DNA of 64,000 nucleotides from assembly GCA_003254905.1 (NCBI GenBank), contig QANU01064559.1, forward strand, positions 516,313-580,312, written 5' to 3'. Each line of letters starts with the position of its first letter. Within the stretch, counting starts at the first letter, position 1. This stretch comes from Nissolia schottii. Its lineage: Eukaryota > Streptophyta > Magnoliopsida > Fabales > Fabaceae. The notes under the pieces are model-generated. The model was not told the origin of the DNA, searched no databases, and saw only the letters and a list, made by a program, of their open reading frames with translations. The translations under genes were made by a program, and so were the position numbers. Shown here piece after piece: positions 54,465 to 64,000 of the stretch.

Positions 54465-55431
54465 AATAAGTTAAGTAAAGGAGCCGTGTTCGACTGTTAT
54501 TGAATGATATATAATGTGTCTGACCCAAAAATATATTTGTCTTAGAAAAAATATAGTTTAGAAAAGTACAATAAAGTAATAAAAGGGTAGATAGGTATAT
54601 GGGAGTGTCAATAGTCTCACCCTAAAAACATTACCATTTGAGAAACTTATTACTCAAAATGACATTTAGTCGAAATATTAAAAACAATTAAAAAATAGAC
54701 CAATTTTGATATTTATCTATACCTCACTCTATATATATCACTGACAACATAAAATTTTTTCACACTGTTATTCAATCAAATTTTAGCACATCATAAAAAA
54801 TATTTGACTTTCTCACCTACTACTTAAAAAGTCATGCATATGGAATGATTTAATTGGTTGGCAATATACAAAATTTTACATTATTAAACATAACAATTAA
54901 TTAAACTCATAAATTTATATTGTCACCCAAGCAAATCCTATTATATGTGAGATTTTTAAATAAAAAATATCTTACCAACAAATATATCTATTGGTAACTT
55001 TCTTTTAAAAAAGTTATTTGTTGTAAGTTACATTGAATATATCAGTAGGTTCTACCCTAAACAACATTTTAAACATAAAACTTATCGACGGATATATCTG
55101 CCACATATACCATAAATAATATTTTATTTACCAACGTTACCAACAATTTTTGTATCTGTTGACAACTAATCAACATTAACGAAGATGAGGGTGAATATCG
55201 AAACTAATTACCAATGGATATATCCGCTACAATTAACAGATATTGGGAATTAGTATATTCGTTGAAATTAAAAATATTCGTTGGTATGGGCCTTATATCC
55301 ATCAAAATTTTTGTCAGTATAAGGTGTATTTCTTGTTATAGTGGGGATCGCTCCTTTCGTGTACAAAGGCTTTTGTTGTTGTTTATCACGTGTCTGGTTT
55401 TAAACCCATGCACATAGTTATAGTGGGAATC
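54465..55431. mobile_element. Insert with a second CACTA-like end
   Basis: Non-coding. CCxACGGATATATC-like words near 54980, 55085, 55195 and 55290 lead into ATTTCTTGTTATAGTG, ending near 55340. Read in reverse this is CACTATAACAAGAAAT, a CACTA-type terminal repeat different from that of the 51304-54464 element. I do not find its other end, so it is either a fragment or a highly diverged element. Confidence 0.5.
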
Positions 55432-56090
55432 AAGGTTGTCAAACTCAAGAGTTTAAGTAAACTCGTGGAGTTTCAGCAAACTCGAATCGTAAACTCGTAT
55501 GAGTTTGCATACGTAAAAAAAATATGTTATAAGCAATATAATTAGGAACTAAACTTGATTAAATATTATATTTATAATTGAAAGTGAATAATGTTAACTT
55601 TAAATTAAATTAATGAAAGAAATATCATAAAATACATCTTAATGCATGACACTTAGTGGTTATGTCATACTTTATTCAGTATTTGTATTATTTTATAGTT
55701 CAATAAAACATAGCTCAATTGTGATAAATATATGAAATTAGCTAAATAAACTCAATATATATTATTTAATATAAACAAAGTTAGGTAAGTATCTAACAAA
55801 GTTACACAATTTGTACATTTTGAGGTAAACTTGTAAACTCATAGGTAGATTTTAACTTGTAAACTCGCTATTAGAATCAAGAGTTTACTTAAACTCGTGC
55901 GAGTTTACCAAAAAAGAGTTTAAATAAGTGTTAACTCGTTTTGTGTAGTAAAATTGTAAACTCATAAGAGTTTACGAGCTAACTCGAGAGTTTAACAACC
56001 ATGGTGGGGATTGCTCTTTTCGTGTACAAAGGCTTTTGTTGTTGTTTATCATGTGTCTGGTTTTAAACCCACACACAGAGTTATCTTCAG
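55343..56090. repeat. 85-bp direct repeat flanking the MITE
   Basis: GTGGGGATCGCTCCTTTCGTGTACAAAGG and on to TTTTAAACCCATGCACA at 55339-55415 recurs at 56006-56085 with a few changes. It is too long for a target site duplication, so a local tandem duplication preceded or accompanied the MITE insertion. Confidence 0.75.
55434..56002. mobile_element. MITE with GGTTGT inverted ends
   Basis: Starts GGTTGTCAAACTCAAGAGTTT and ends AACTCGAGAGTTTAACAACC, an imperfect terminal inverted repeat of about 20 bp. The inside has many AAACTC/GAGTTT words and no coding frame. A diverged relative lies at 22780-23240. The flanks on either side (55345-55430 and 56003-56085) are about 85-bp near-copies of one another. 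Confidence 0.7.
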
Positions 56091-56744
56091 TCATTTTCGT
56101 AAATGTCATCACACCCACATAATAATAAATGCTTGTTATCTAAATTCAAATTAACTAAAAAGAAATCAAAAAGAGAAGAAAGAGAGAGAAAATAACTTAC
56201 ACATAAATACTTATTATCCGAAATTACTTTTGCTCCCATGAATTGAATTTTTCTTTTATCGTTTGTCTCTCATCATTTGAATATTTATTCGACATTTATC
56301 TCCATTCATGACCTCATTTATTTCACAAGAAAAAGCTAAAAGAAAAAGAGGAAAAAAGAAATCAATTTAGAAGCTCATAGTTGACAAGATAAGAAGGGTT
56401 TGTCTCATAGTTGACAGCATCAGAAGGGCTTGCCATGCCAAGTAGCATCCTAACCATACCTAGAGACACATTTCAATGTATTTAAGAAACGCTTTAATGT
56501 TATTAAAGCACAAAAAAAATAGTGCTCTTATACATTCACAATTCAACACCTTAGCCTCCTAGCCGTAAAACCGCTATGAGTAATTTTACTTTTCTTTTTT
56601 TGCATTATTTTTACCAATATAAATAGCACCCACCACCCTCTTTCCATCCCCAAGCCCAACAACTTTATCATCATTTTTGTAATTACGCTAATTATTACAA
56701 GTTGTCCACAACCCCCAAAGTTCTTTATGTAATACAAAAGCACA

Positions 56745-57016
56745 ATGTTGAAATCAAGAATGGCAATCGACGAGAGAAATCAGATGAGGATGCCAGCACA
56801 GGCTAGCTCAAGAAAATAGTGTATGTGGGGGAAAAGGAGACCCTGGAAATGTCAGTTGCACCTACAAAGGTGTGAGATAGAGGAAATGGGGAAAATGGGT
56901 CGCCATGATCTGCGAACACAACCGTGGCGCATGCCTTTGGCTCAGGACATTCCATATGTCCCATGATGTTGCTGTAGCTTATGAAGTTGTTGCATGTAAG
57001 CTCTATGGCCCTAACC
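56745..57016 (+). pseudogene. DREB2-like pseudogene, truncated in the AP2 domain
   Basis: Matches the start of the intact gene at 42123, including ATG-TTG-AAA, the GASSRK-like and KWGKWVA stretches, and the end of the AP2 domain (KLYGPN). Defects: the first ATG is followed at once by TAA (CAA in the intact gene), TAG replaces a Gly codon after SSRK, one extra G in a G run shifts the frame, TAG replaces Gln in GVRQRK, and key AP2 residues are changed (EIREPN has become ICEHN). The copy stops after GPN and joins repeat Y at about 57016. The TATA box and ~500 bp of upstream sequence are still recognisable. Confidence 0.93.
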
Positions 57017-58255
57017 ATTGCCCTCATATCAAGGCTATGACCAATTCCCAAGATAAGAATAATAATAATATTTTGAATTCAAATTCATTTAATTGAATCA
57101 AGGTTCTTTAAACACGATAAATAATAATGTATAGATTAAGGAAGAAAAATAAGGGACTGGGAATGATTTATTAATCAAGAACTTAAGTAGTTTGTATGAA
57201 ATCATATGTTCAAAACCTTGTTGTCGTACCAAAAAAAGGAGATTAACGAAGAAAGGTGAAGTAATTTATAATGCATTTAGAACTTATTGACAATTGGGAG
57301 AAAATGACAAAAGTAAATTAAGAAAGAAAAAATATGAAGAAAACAACACATGAAAGGTGATAGTTATCCAATGAATAGCATAACTTTCAATCCACATAAA
57401 GTGTCTTCATCACGAGTGAATTTGACAAGTTTGTCTTCTTTGGTTTAGGCTCAGAAACCATCATTTTGTTCTGTTTCGTTAAATCCAGAGCAATGCCACA
57501 CATTTTACTGCATGAACTTTGAAGCGATTTGACTTTATTATTTAATATGAAATATTTTATTTTTAAATATAGATAAAACTTGTGCTATAAATTATGATTA
57601 TTGCCTAGGTTTTTTCTTTTCTTTTGAAATTTCATGTGCAAGTGGTGAAATCTAACGTTAGTTAAGAATGGATTAAGTCAAGATTATATAAATAAGATGA
57701 TCCATAAACTCATTGGGTGAAAGTTTTGAATAAAGATGTGGTGTGCAACCATTAGTGTGTTTTTCTAGTAAAAATATTTTTTTCTTAATATTTTATTAAA
57801 ACACATTTTTTATAGTCTATAGTCCATTTCTTTTAGTAAAAAAATGTTTCTTTTCTTCTTTTTTTTCTTTCTAAAAAGACATTATTTAAAATTAGTAGGA
57901 ATTTTTCATAGTAATGGACTAAGCTTAGTGGGATCAGAAGCTTTTCTTAAAGCCCAAACTAACCAAAGCTTGTTTCTTCTACCTCCGACCAAAAGGATGG
58001 TTGCAATTTGGGCCTAAACTTGAAGTAAATTAAGGACCAAAAACATATAATTAAAAGAGAAAGGTTGTAAGAAATTAAATATCATATGATGTTTTAGTTG
58101 GAGGATATCCTAAACAATTTTGTATTTAAAGAAACATAATTATCCAACATAAATTAAATCACATGCACTGCTTTATGTATATTATTATTATTATTATTAT
58201 TATTATCATCATCATCATCAGCAGCAGCAAATTGTGTAATGCAATAAGCAATTTA
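57016..58255. repeat. Repeat Y, copy 2 (short form)
   Basis: Begins at CCCTCATATCAAGGC, directly after the truncated DREB pseudogene, and runs to the AAGCAATTTATTTTG junction. Compared with copy 1 it lacks the T-rich fold-back tract. An ATT/ATC/AGC trinucleotide microsatellite is at about 58181-58226. No gene is seen. Confidence 0.8.
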
Positions 58256-58259
58256 TTTT

Positions 58260-60420
58260 GTAAACTATTATATTAGAATCAGAACTATAAATACAAATCT
58301 TACATTATATCTTGTAATATAATAAAAAAAAACTTACATTATATCTTTCTAATATCCTATTAAGTTTTCAGATGATGGAATGAGAAAATGTGATATCCCT
58401 ATAACTTTTTCTAATAAAATATTATTATTTTTTATTAAATCAGCTTAAAAATTAATTGGTATTAACCTTTTCATATAAAAGCATTTTATATTAAGATTTA
58501 AATTTTGTGCTCATTATTTTAGAGAGAATTTTATCTAATCATCACCCTCATATCGAGGCTAAGATCAATTCCTAAGACAAGAAAAATAATAATATTTTGA
58601 ATTCACATTCATTTAATTGAGTCAAGGTTCTTTAAACACGATAAAAAAAATAATGTATAGATTAAGGAAGAAAAATAAAGGACTAGGAATGATTTATTAA
58701 TCAAGAGCTTCAAGTTTGTATGAAATCATATGTTCAAAATCTTATTGCCATACCAAAAAAAAAAAAGATTAACGAAGAAAGGTGAAGTAACTTATAACGC
58801 ATTTAGAACTTGTTGAAAATTGGGAGAAAATGACAAATGTAAATTAAGAAAGAAAAAAAAATGAAGAAAACAATACATGAAAGGTGATAGTTATCCAATA
58901 AATAGCGTAACATTCAATCAACATATAAGTGTCTTCATCACAAGTAAATTTGACAAGATTTTCTTCTTTAGTTTAGGTCCAGAAACCGTGATTTTGTTCT
59001 GTTTTGTTAAATTCAGAGTAATGCCACATATTTTACTGCATAAACTCTAAAACGATTTGACTTGATTATTTAATATGAAATGTTTTATTTTTAAGCATGT
59101 ATATAATATAAATAAAACTTGAGCTATACATTATGATGACTGTCTAGGTTTTTTCTTTTCTTTTGAAATTTCATGCGCAAGTGGTGAAATCACACATTAG
59201 TTAAGAATTGATTAAGTCAAGAGTATATAAATGAAATGATCCACAAACTCATTGGGTGAAAGTTTTGAATAAAGATGTAGTGTGCAACCGTTATTGTGTC
59301 TTCCTCTGACATCATCCTCAATGTACTTTCCAACTTCAATTTCCTTGTCAGTCCTTAATTTTCTATGCTCTCCTTCATTTTTTAGTTTCATAATTAGTTT
59401 GTTGATACTACAACATTGAGTTAATTGACACTTTTTCATAGCCTATAACCTGTCTTTTCTATTTAATTTTTTCCTAAAAAAATATATCTCTCTTTATTAA
59501 TAGGAGTTTTTTTTTATAGCCTATAATTTATTGCTTTTTGTTAAAAATGCTTTATTGGTTATTAAACACTATTTTTTTGTGATACACATTTTTTTTTTTG
59601 GTTAAAAAATTTTATTTTTTTGATAAAGCACTCATTTTTTTTTTTTGTTAATAGACATTTTTTTTTCATAACTTATAGTGAAGCATTGTTTTGGTTTAAG
59701 AAAAACCATTTTTTACTAATATATATTTTTCATAGCCTAGCTCATCATTTATAGTAAAAACACTTTTATCCTATAAATTCCTTTTTTTTTGTTAGACGTT
59801 TTTTATAGTCTACAACCTAGTATTATTTTATAAAAAAAATTTATGTGAAAAAACCTTTTGTCTATTAATAAACATTATTCATGACTTATAGTCTAGAATA
59901 TTTTTTTTGGTTAAAAGGTGATTTTTTTTGTTGAAAAAAAACCCATTTTTGGCTAGTATTCTTTTTTTTTAATAGCCAATAACCTACTCTACTTAGTGTT
60001 TTTTTTTAAAGGACTTATTTGGTTATGATTAAGCTTTTTTTTAGTTAATAAATTATTATTTTATTAATAGACATTTTTCATAGTCTATAGTCTATTTCTT
60101 TTAGTAAAAAAATATGATTTTTTCCCTAAAAAATCATTATTTAAAATTAGTAGGCATTTTTCATAGCAATGGACTAAGCTCACTGGGATCATAAGTTTTT
60201 CTTAAAGCCCAAACTAACCCAAGTTTGTTTCTTCTACTTCGGACCAAAAGGATGGTTGCAATTTGGGCCTAAACTTGAAGGAAATTAAGGACCAAAAACA
60301 TATAATTAAAAGAGAAAGGTTGTAAGAAATTAAATATCATACGGTGTTTTAGTTGGAGTATATCCTAAAAAAATCTGTATTCAAAGAAACATGATTGTCC
60401 AACAGAAATAAAGTCGCATG
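58260..60420. repeat. Repeat Y, copy 3
   Basis: Starts near TATATTAGAATCAGAACTATAAATAC and follows repeat Y copy 1 to about 60416. Its last ~50 bp are replaced by the LTR-like fragment. A T-rich tract of imperfect repeats (CATTTTTCATAG type) lies at about 59450-60080. The open frame at 59212-59439 on the minus strand is not conserved in the other copies. Confidence 0.8.
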
Positions 60421-60596
60421 CTGTAACATCCCGCTTTTTCACTGTACGGATAATTAGCGCAATAAATAATTATAGGTTAATTAGGGAGGTAAGAAAATTA
60501 AATTATTACCTTTAATTCATAAGAATCATCTTTAACCCATAAAAATAGCAGTCAAAGTTGAGGTTTCGTGACCGGCGAATTTCTCAGAGCCTTAAN
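60421..60596. mobile_element. LTR-like fragment ending at a single N
   Basis: TGTAACATCCCG is a common start of plant gypsy-type LTRs. The 175-bp piece interrupts repeat Y at GCATGC and ends at the N at 60596, after which repeat Y resumes with AGCAATTTTT. The N may hide a collapsed or misjoined element. Confidence 0.55.
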
Positions 60597-62665
60597 AGCA
60601 ATTTTTTTTTTTGTAAAGTATTATAAAAGAATATGAACTATAAATACAAATCTTACATTATATCTTGTTATAAAAAAGAAGCCTACGTTATATCTTTCTA
60701 ATATCTTATTAACTTTTCACATGATGGAGTGAGAAAATGTGATATCCCCCATAACATTTTGTAATCAAATATTATTAGTTTTTATTAAATAAGCATAAAA
60801 ATTAATTTGTATTAATCTTTGCATATAAAAACATTTTATATTAAGATTTAAATTTTGTTCTCATTATTGTAGAGAGAATTTTATCTTATCATCACCCTCA
60901 TATCAAGGCTGTGACCAATTCTCAAGACAAGAAAAATAATAATATTTTGAATTCAAATTCATTTAGTTGAGTCAATGTTCTTTCAACATGATAAAAAAAC
61001 AATGTATAGATTAAGAAAGATAAACAAGGGACTAGGAATGATCTAGTGATCAAGAGCTTAAGTAATTTGTATGAAATCATATATTCGAACCTTATTGCCA
61101 TACCCAAAAAAAAATATTAACAAAGAAAAGTAGAGTAATAAATCATAACGCATTTAGAACTTGTTAAATATTGGGAGAAAATTACAATATTACATTAAGA
61201 AAGAAAAAATATGAAGAAAACAAAATATGAAAGGTGAGTCATCTAATGAATAGCGTAACCTTCAATTCACATAAAGTGTCTTCATCACTAATAGATTTGG
61301 AAAAAATTTCTTCTTTGGTTTAGGTCCAGAAACCATTTGTTTGTTCTGTTTCATTAAATTTAGAGCAATGCTACACATTTTACTGCATGAATTTTGGAAT
61401 GATTTGACTTTGTTATTTAATATGAAATGTTTTATTTTTAAATATAAATGATTTGACTTTGTTATTTAACCTGAAATGTTTTATTTTTGAATATAAATAT
61501 AATATAAATAAAACTTGTGCTAAACATTACGATGACTTGGTATTTATTTGACTCTCTTACCTAGTTGTTTTTTTTTTTCTTCTTTAGACTTTCATTTGCA
61601 AGTGGTAAAAAAAAAGCTTTTTTTGGACTAGTCTATAGCCTAATATTTTTTCTTAAATTTTTTTTTATTACTCTCTTAACTTTTTATTAGTGTTCACATT
61701 GATCCAAAAAAGAAAGTCTAAAATTGGTCCTTGAATGCCCACAACTGGTACCTGAACATTTTAAGTATTATCCTGGTTAGTCCATAAACATTTGAGATGA
61801 AAGGATTAATGAAGGTAACGTTTCAAATGTTCATAGATCAATTGAAAATTTCTTTTTTTAGTTGAAGGACCAATGTAGACACCAATAAAAAGTTCATAAA
61901 CCAATTAGGGTATTCCCCAATTCCTTTTTGGTTAAAAAACATTTTTCATAATCTATAACCTAGTATTTTTCCTAAAAAATTTTATGTTAATTTTTTTTTC
62001 TATCAATAGACATTTTTCATAACTTATAATCTTGCATTTATTTGATTTTTTGGTTAAAAGGTGATTTTTTGTCTTTACAAAAACATTTATGGCTAGTATG
62101 ATTTTAATAGCCAATAACCTAGTCTGTTTAGTTCTTTTAAAAAGGGACTTCTTTGGTTAAAATTAAGCATTTTCAAGAAACCATAAAAGAAATGTTTTTT
62201 TTTTTTGGTAAAAAGACCATATCTAAAATTAGTAAGCATTTTTTATTTATTCAAGTGGGCATTTTTCATAGCAATGAGCTAAGTTCAGTGGGCTGACAAG
62301 TTTTTTTTGTAAAGCTCAAACTAACCCAAGCTTAATTCTTCTACCTCAGACCTAAAGGATGGTTGCAATTTGGGCCTAAACTTGAAGGAAATTAAGAACC
62401 AAAATCAAATAATTAAAAGAGTTTTCGGTTGTAAGAAATTAAATCTCATATGGTGTTTTAGTTGAAAGTATATCCTAAATATTTTTGTATTTAAAGAAAC
62501 ATAATTGTCTAACAGAAATTAAATCACACGCACTATTTTAATGTATATTATTATTAGCAAATTGTTTAATGCAAAAAGCAATTTTTTTTTTCTCTGAAAA
62601 GAATTTTCCGTAGTAGTTCTACATTTTTTTTTTCTGTTTCCCATCACTTCTATTTTTTATATGCA
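60597..62665. repeat. Repeat Y, copy 4
   Basis: Closest in length and order to copy 1, including the fold-back-like stretch at about 61690-61915 and the end TTTTCCGTAGTAGTTCTA (62605). It includes a local duplication of ATGATTTGACTTTGTTATTTAA (61400 and 61447). No gene is seen. Confidence 0.85.
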
Positions 62666-62751
62666 ATTAATTAAGCTTGTCCATTTTTAGTTTCAGTATT
62701 GTTTAAATGTTTTTAAAATCAAAAGGTCATGAAGAATGAAATAATGTAAGT

Positions 62752-62950
62752 TTACGTAATATAGAAGCCAAATTTGGTGTGGCAAGAACCAGTACCATTT
62801 TTTTACAATTCAAAAGCACATCCATAAACATAACATATACATGTTACACAATAAAAGCAGAAAAAGTGGTCACTTTCTAATTATAATATGTATTAATATA
62901 TAATATTGCCTCACCCTAGGTAGGTCCTAATATTTACCCATCACTCAATT
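62752..62950. repeat. Segment Z, copy 2
   Basis: Matches 48276-48480. After this point the two units diverge, so it marks the right end of the duplicated unit. Confidence 0.75.
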
Positions 62951-63335
62951 ATTCCACCATGACGTAACAGAGCACTAGTACAATCAATCAAGCATCGAGA
63001 CTTTTTCTTTTTGGTAATGTTTATTTATACAGTAAAGTTGACAATAAAGGACACACCATAAAGAAAGGTATAATAGATATTAATCTGTATCACTTTTAAA
63101 GATATATTTAAAGAGACATCTTGAAATGTTTTTCAAACATTAATTAAGATAAAAATTAAGATTCATTATCAATTAATGTTTAAGAGATATTTCAAGACAA
63201 CCTTTTAAATTTATCAATAAAAATGGTACAAATAATATTATTATGACATTATGTGGTGTTTGTTCTTAGTGTCAACTTTTCCGTATAATATAACATTGTT
63301 ATTACTTTTTATTTTGAGGTTCCCAATTTCATAAT
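62951..63335. other. Non-coding DNA downstream of the bZIP gene
   Basis: AT-rich single-copy-looking sequence with no coding signal; the part next to 63335 should be the 3' untranslated region of the bZIP gene. Confidence 0.5.
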
Positions 63336-63839
63336 TCACCCCTGAAACATGTGATCAACAGATGCCACGATTGGTTGATTAAGACAGATCATGTTCATGG
63401 GATTCATGAGATTATGATCAACACCACTTGTTGGGTAGTAACAATAGTCTCCTTCATAGAACCCACTATAAGTCCCATAATTAGTGCTTGTTGTTGTGTT
63501 GATGAAATTGAGGATTTGATTCAATGATTGAAGTCTCTGGCTAAGCTCACCCATTTGGGCCCTCAAGATGCAATTTTGGGACTCAACATTGAGATAGTGT
63601 TGTGTGGTGATGTTTAACCTTGTGAGGATCACATTGTTCTCCTTCTTGAGCCTCTCTGCCTCAGCAACAAGGTCATCCAAGTGCTTCTGCTTCCTCATCC
63701 GGGACCGCCTTGCCGATTCGCGGTTCGATATCTTCCTCTTCCGCTTCCTCTGGTCCATCAGAAGCTGCAAATCCTCCTCAGACCCGCTGCTTTGGGGGAA
63801 TCTAGTGGACATGGATGAGTTCCCGTTTGACGAGGCCAT
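63336..63839 (-). CDS. S1-group bZIP transcription factor
   Basis: Minus strand, intronless, 167 aa from the ATG at 63839. A Ser-rich N terminus is followed by the basic region at about 31-52 (RKRKRKISNRESARRSRMRK, with the N-x7-R pair Asn39 and Arg47) and a leucine zipper at about 54-110 (LDDLVAEAERLKKEN and on). The C-terminal part is Tyr/Asn-rich. Size, lack of introns and the basic region match group S1 (bZIP11/44/53 type). Family knowledge: these act in sugar and energy signalling as heterodimers with group C bZIPs, and many carry an upstream frame in the leader that blocks translation under high sucrose. No such frame is visible in the 160 bp available upstream, which are taken up by a retroposon. 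Confidence 0.93.
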   Translation of the reverse strand: MASSNGNSSMSTRFPQSSGSEEDLQLLMDQRKRKRKISNRESARRSRMRKQKHLDDLVAEAERLKKENNVILTRLNITTQHYLNVESQNCILRAQMGELSQRLQSLNQILNFINTTTSTNYGTYSGFYEGDYCYYPTSGVDHNLMNPMNMICLNQPIVASVDHMFQG

Positions 63840-63859
63840 GAAATCAAATCTTTACACAA

Positions 63860-63990
63860 GAAATAAAAAAAGGCCTACGGGTGACCCAATGCACGAGTCT
63901 CCCACCAAGTAAGTTTTGATACACTGCAACCTTATTCTAGTAAATGAAAAGACTATTTGCAAGATTTGAACCTATGATCTTTAGATTAGA
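63860..63990 (-). mobile_element. tRNA-derived SINE-like sequence next to the bZIP start
   Basis: On the minus strand the sequence reads GGTTCAAATCTTGCAAATAG (a B-box-like start and TCTTGCAAATAG), then AATAAGGTTGCAGTGTATC, then GGTGGGAGACTCGTGCATTG with GGTCACCC and a T-rich end. This is the wording of a plant tRNA-type SINE 3' part as I remember it. Its 3' end lies about 20 bp upstream of the bZIP ATG. The 5' limit is near or beyond the window edge. Confidence 0.7.
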
Positions 63991-64000
63991 ATGCAATAAG

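Noticed and set aside
59212..59439. 75-codon minus-strand frame in repeat Y copy 3
   Set aside because: Not open in the other Y copies and without recognisable motif.

Overview
The window is nuclear DNA from a flowering plant. It shows spliced genes with GT-AG introns, AT-rich intergenic DNA, Ty1/copia and CACTA transposons, tRNA-derived SINE remnants, and plant-specific families (BEL1-like homeodomain, AP2/ERF, S1-type bZIP, class III peroxidase). Gene content and repeat style suggest a legume, probably Glycine; that is inference from family resemblance and was not searched. There are 197 Ns at 30270-30466 and a single N at 60596, so this is a draft assembly.

The left part (1-38 kb) is gene-dense, with ordinary, mostly unrelated genes. 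On the plus strand these are a BEL1-like homeodomain factor (3161-6219, 4 coding exons, 607 aa), an organelle-type HflX GTPase (7953-13481, 14 exons, 549 aa), a class III peroxidase close to the PER9 type (16281-18228, 4 exons, 347 aa) and the 26S proteasome ATPase RPT4 (19577-22587, 10 exons, 398 aa). On the minus strand follows a TLC-domain membrane protein (25385-23810, 5 exons, 241 aa) with a decayed tandem copy at 28035-28791. Then come an atypical SDR/NAD-epimerase-like protein on plus (32016-35025, 8 exons, 342 aa) and a RING-finger protein on minus (37784-36027, 3 coding exons, 437 aa). For all of these except the copy, the exons I placed join in frame.

The right part (39-64 kb) is an accessory region built by duplication and transposition. 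A unit consisting of an upstream flank (X), a DREB2-like AP2/ERF gene and a downstream repeat (Y) occurs twice. The first copy holds an intact 264-aa DREB2-like gene (42123-42917). In the second copy the gene is a pseudogene (56745-57016), truncated inside the AP2 domain and fused directly to repeat Y, which then occurs three times in tandem. A truncated copia element (about 45870-48107) sits in the first unit. A 3.16-kb CACTA element (51304-54464), a second CACTA-like end and a MITE interrupt the second unit. The window ends with an S1-type bZIP gene (minus, 63839-63336), with a SINE-like retroposon starting about 20 bp upstream of its start codon.

The genes are not an operon or a shared pathway; they are independent plant loci. 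The most interesting material is the DREB duplication array, the CACTA element with paired subterminal repeats, two large hairpins and a decapeptide-repeat reading frame, and the SINE next to the bZIP start.
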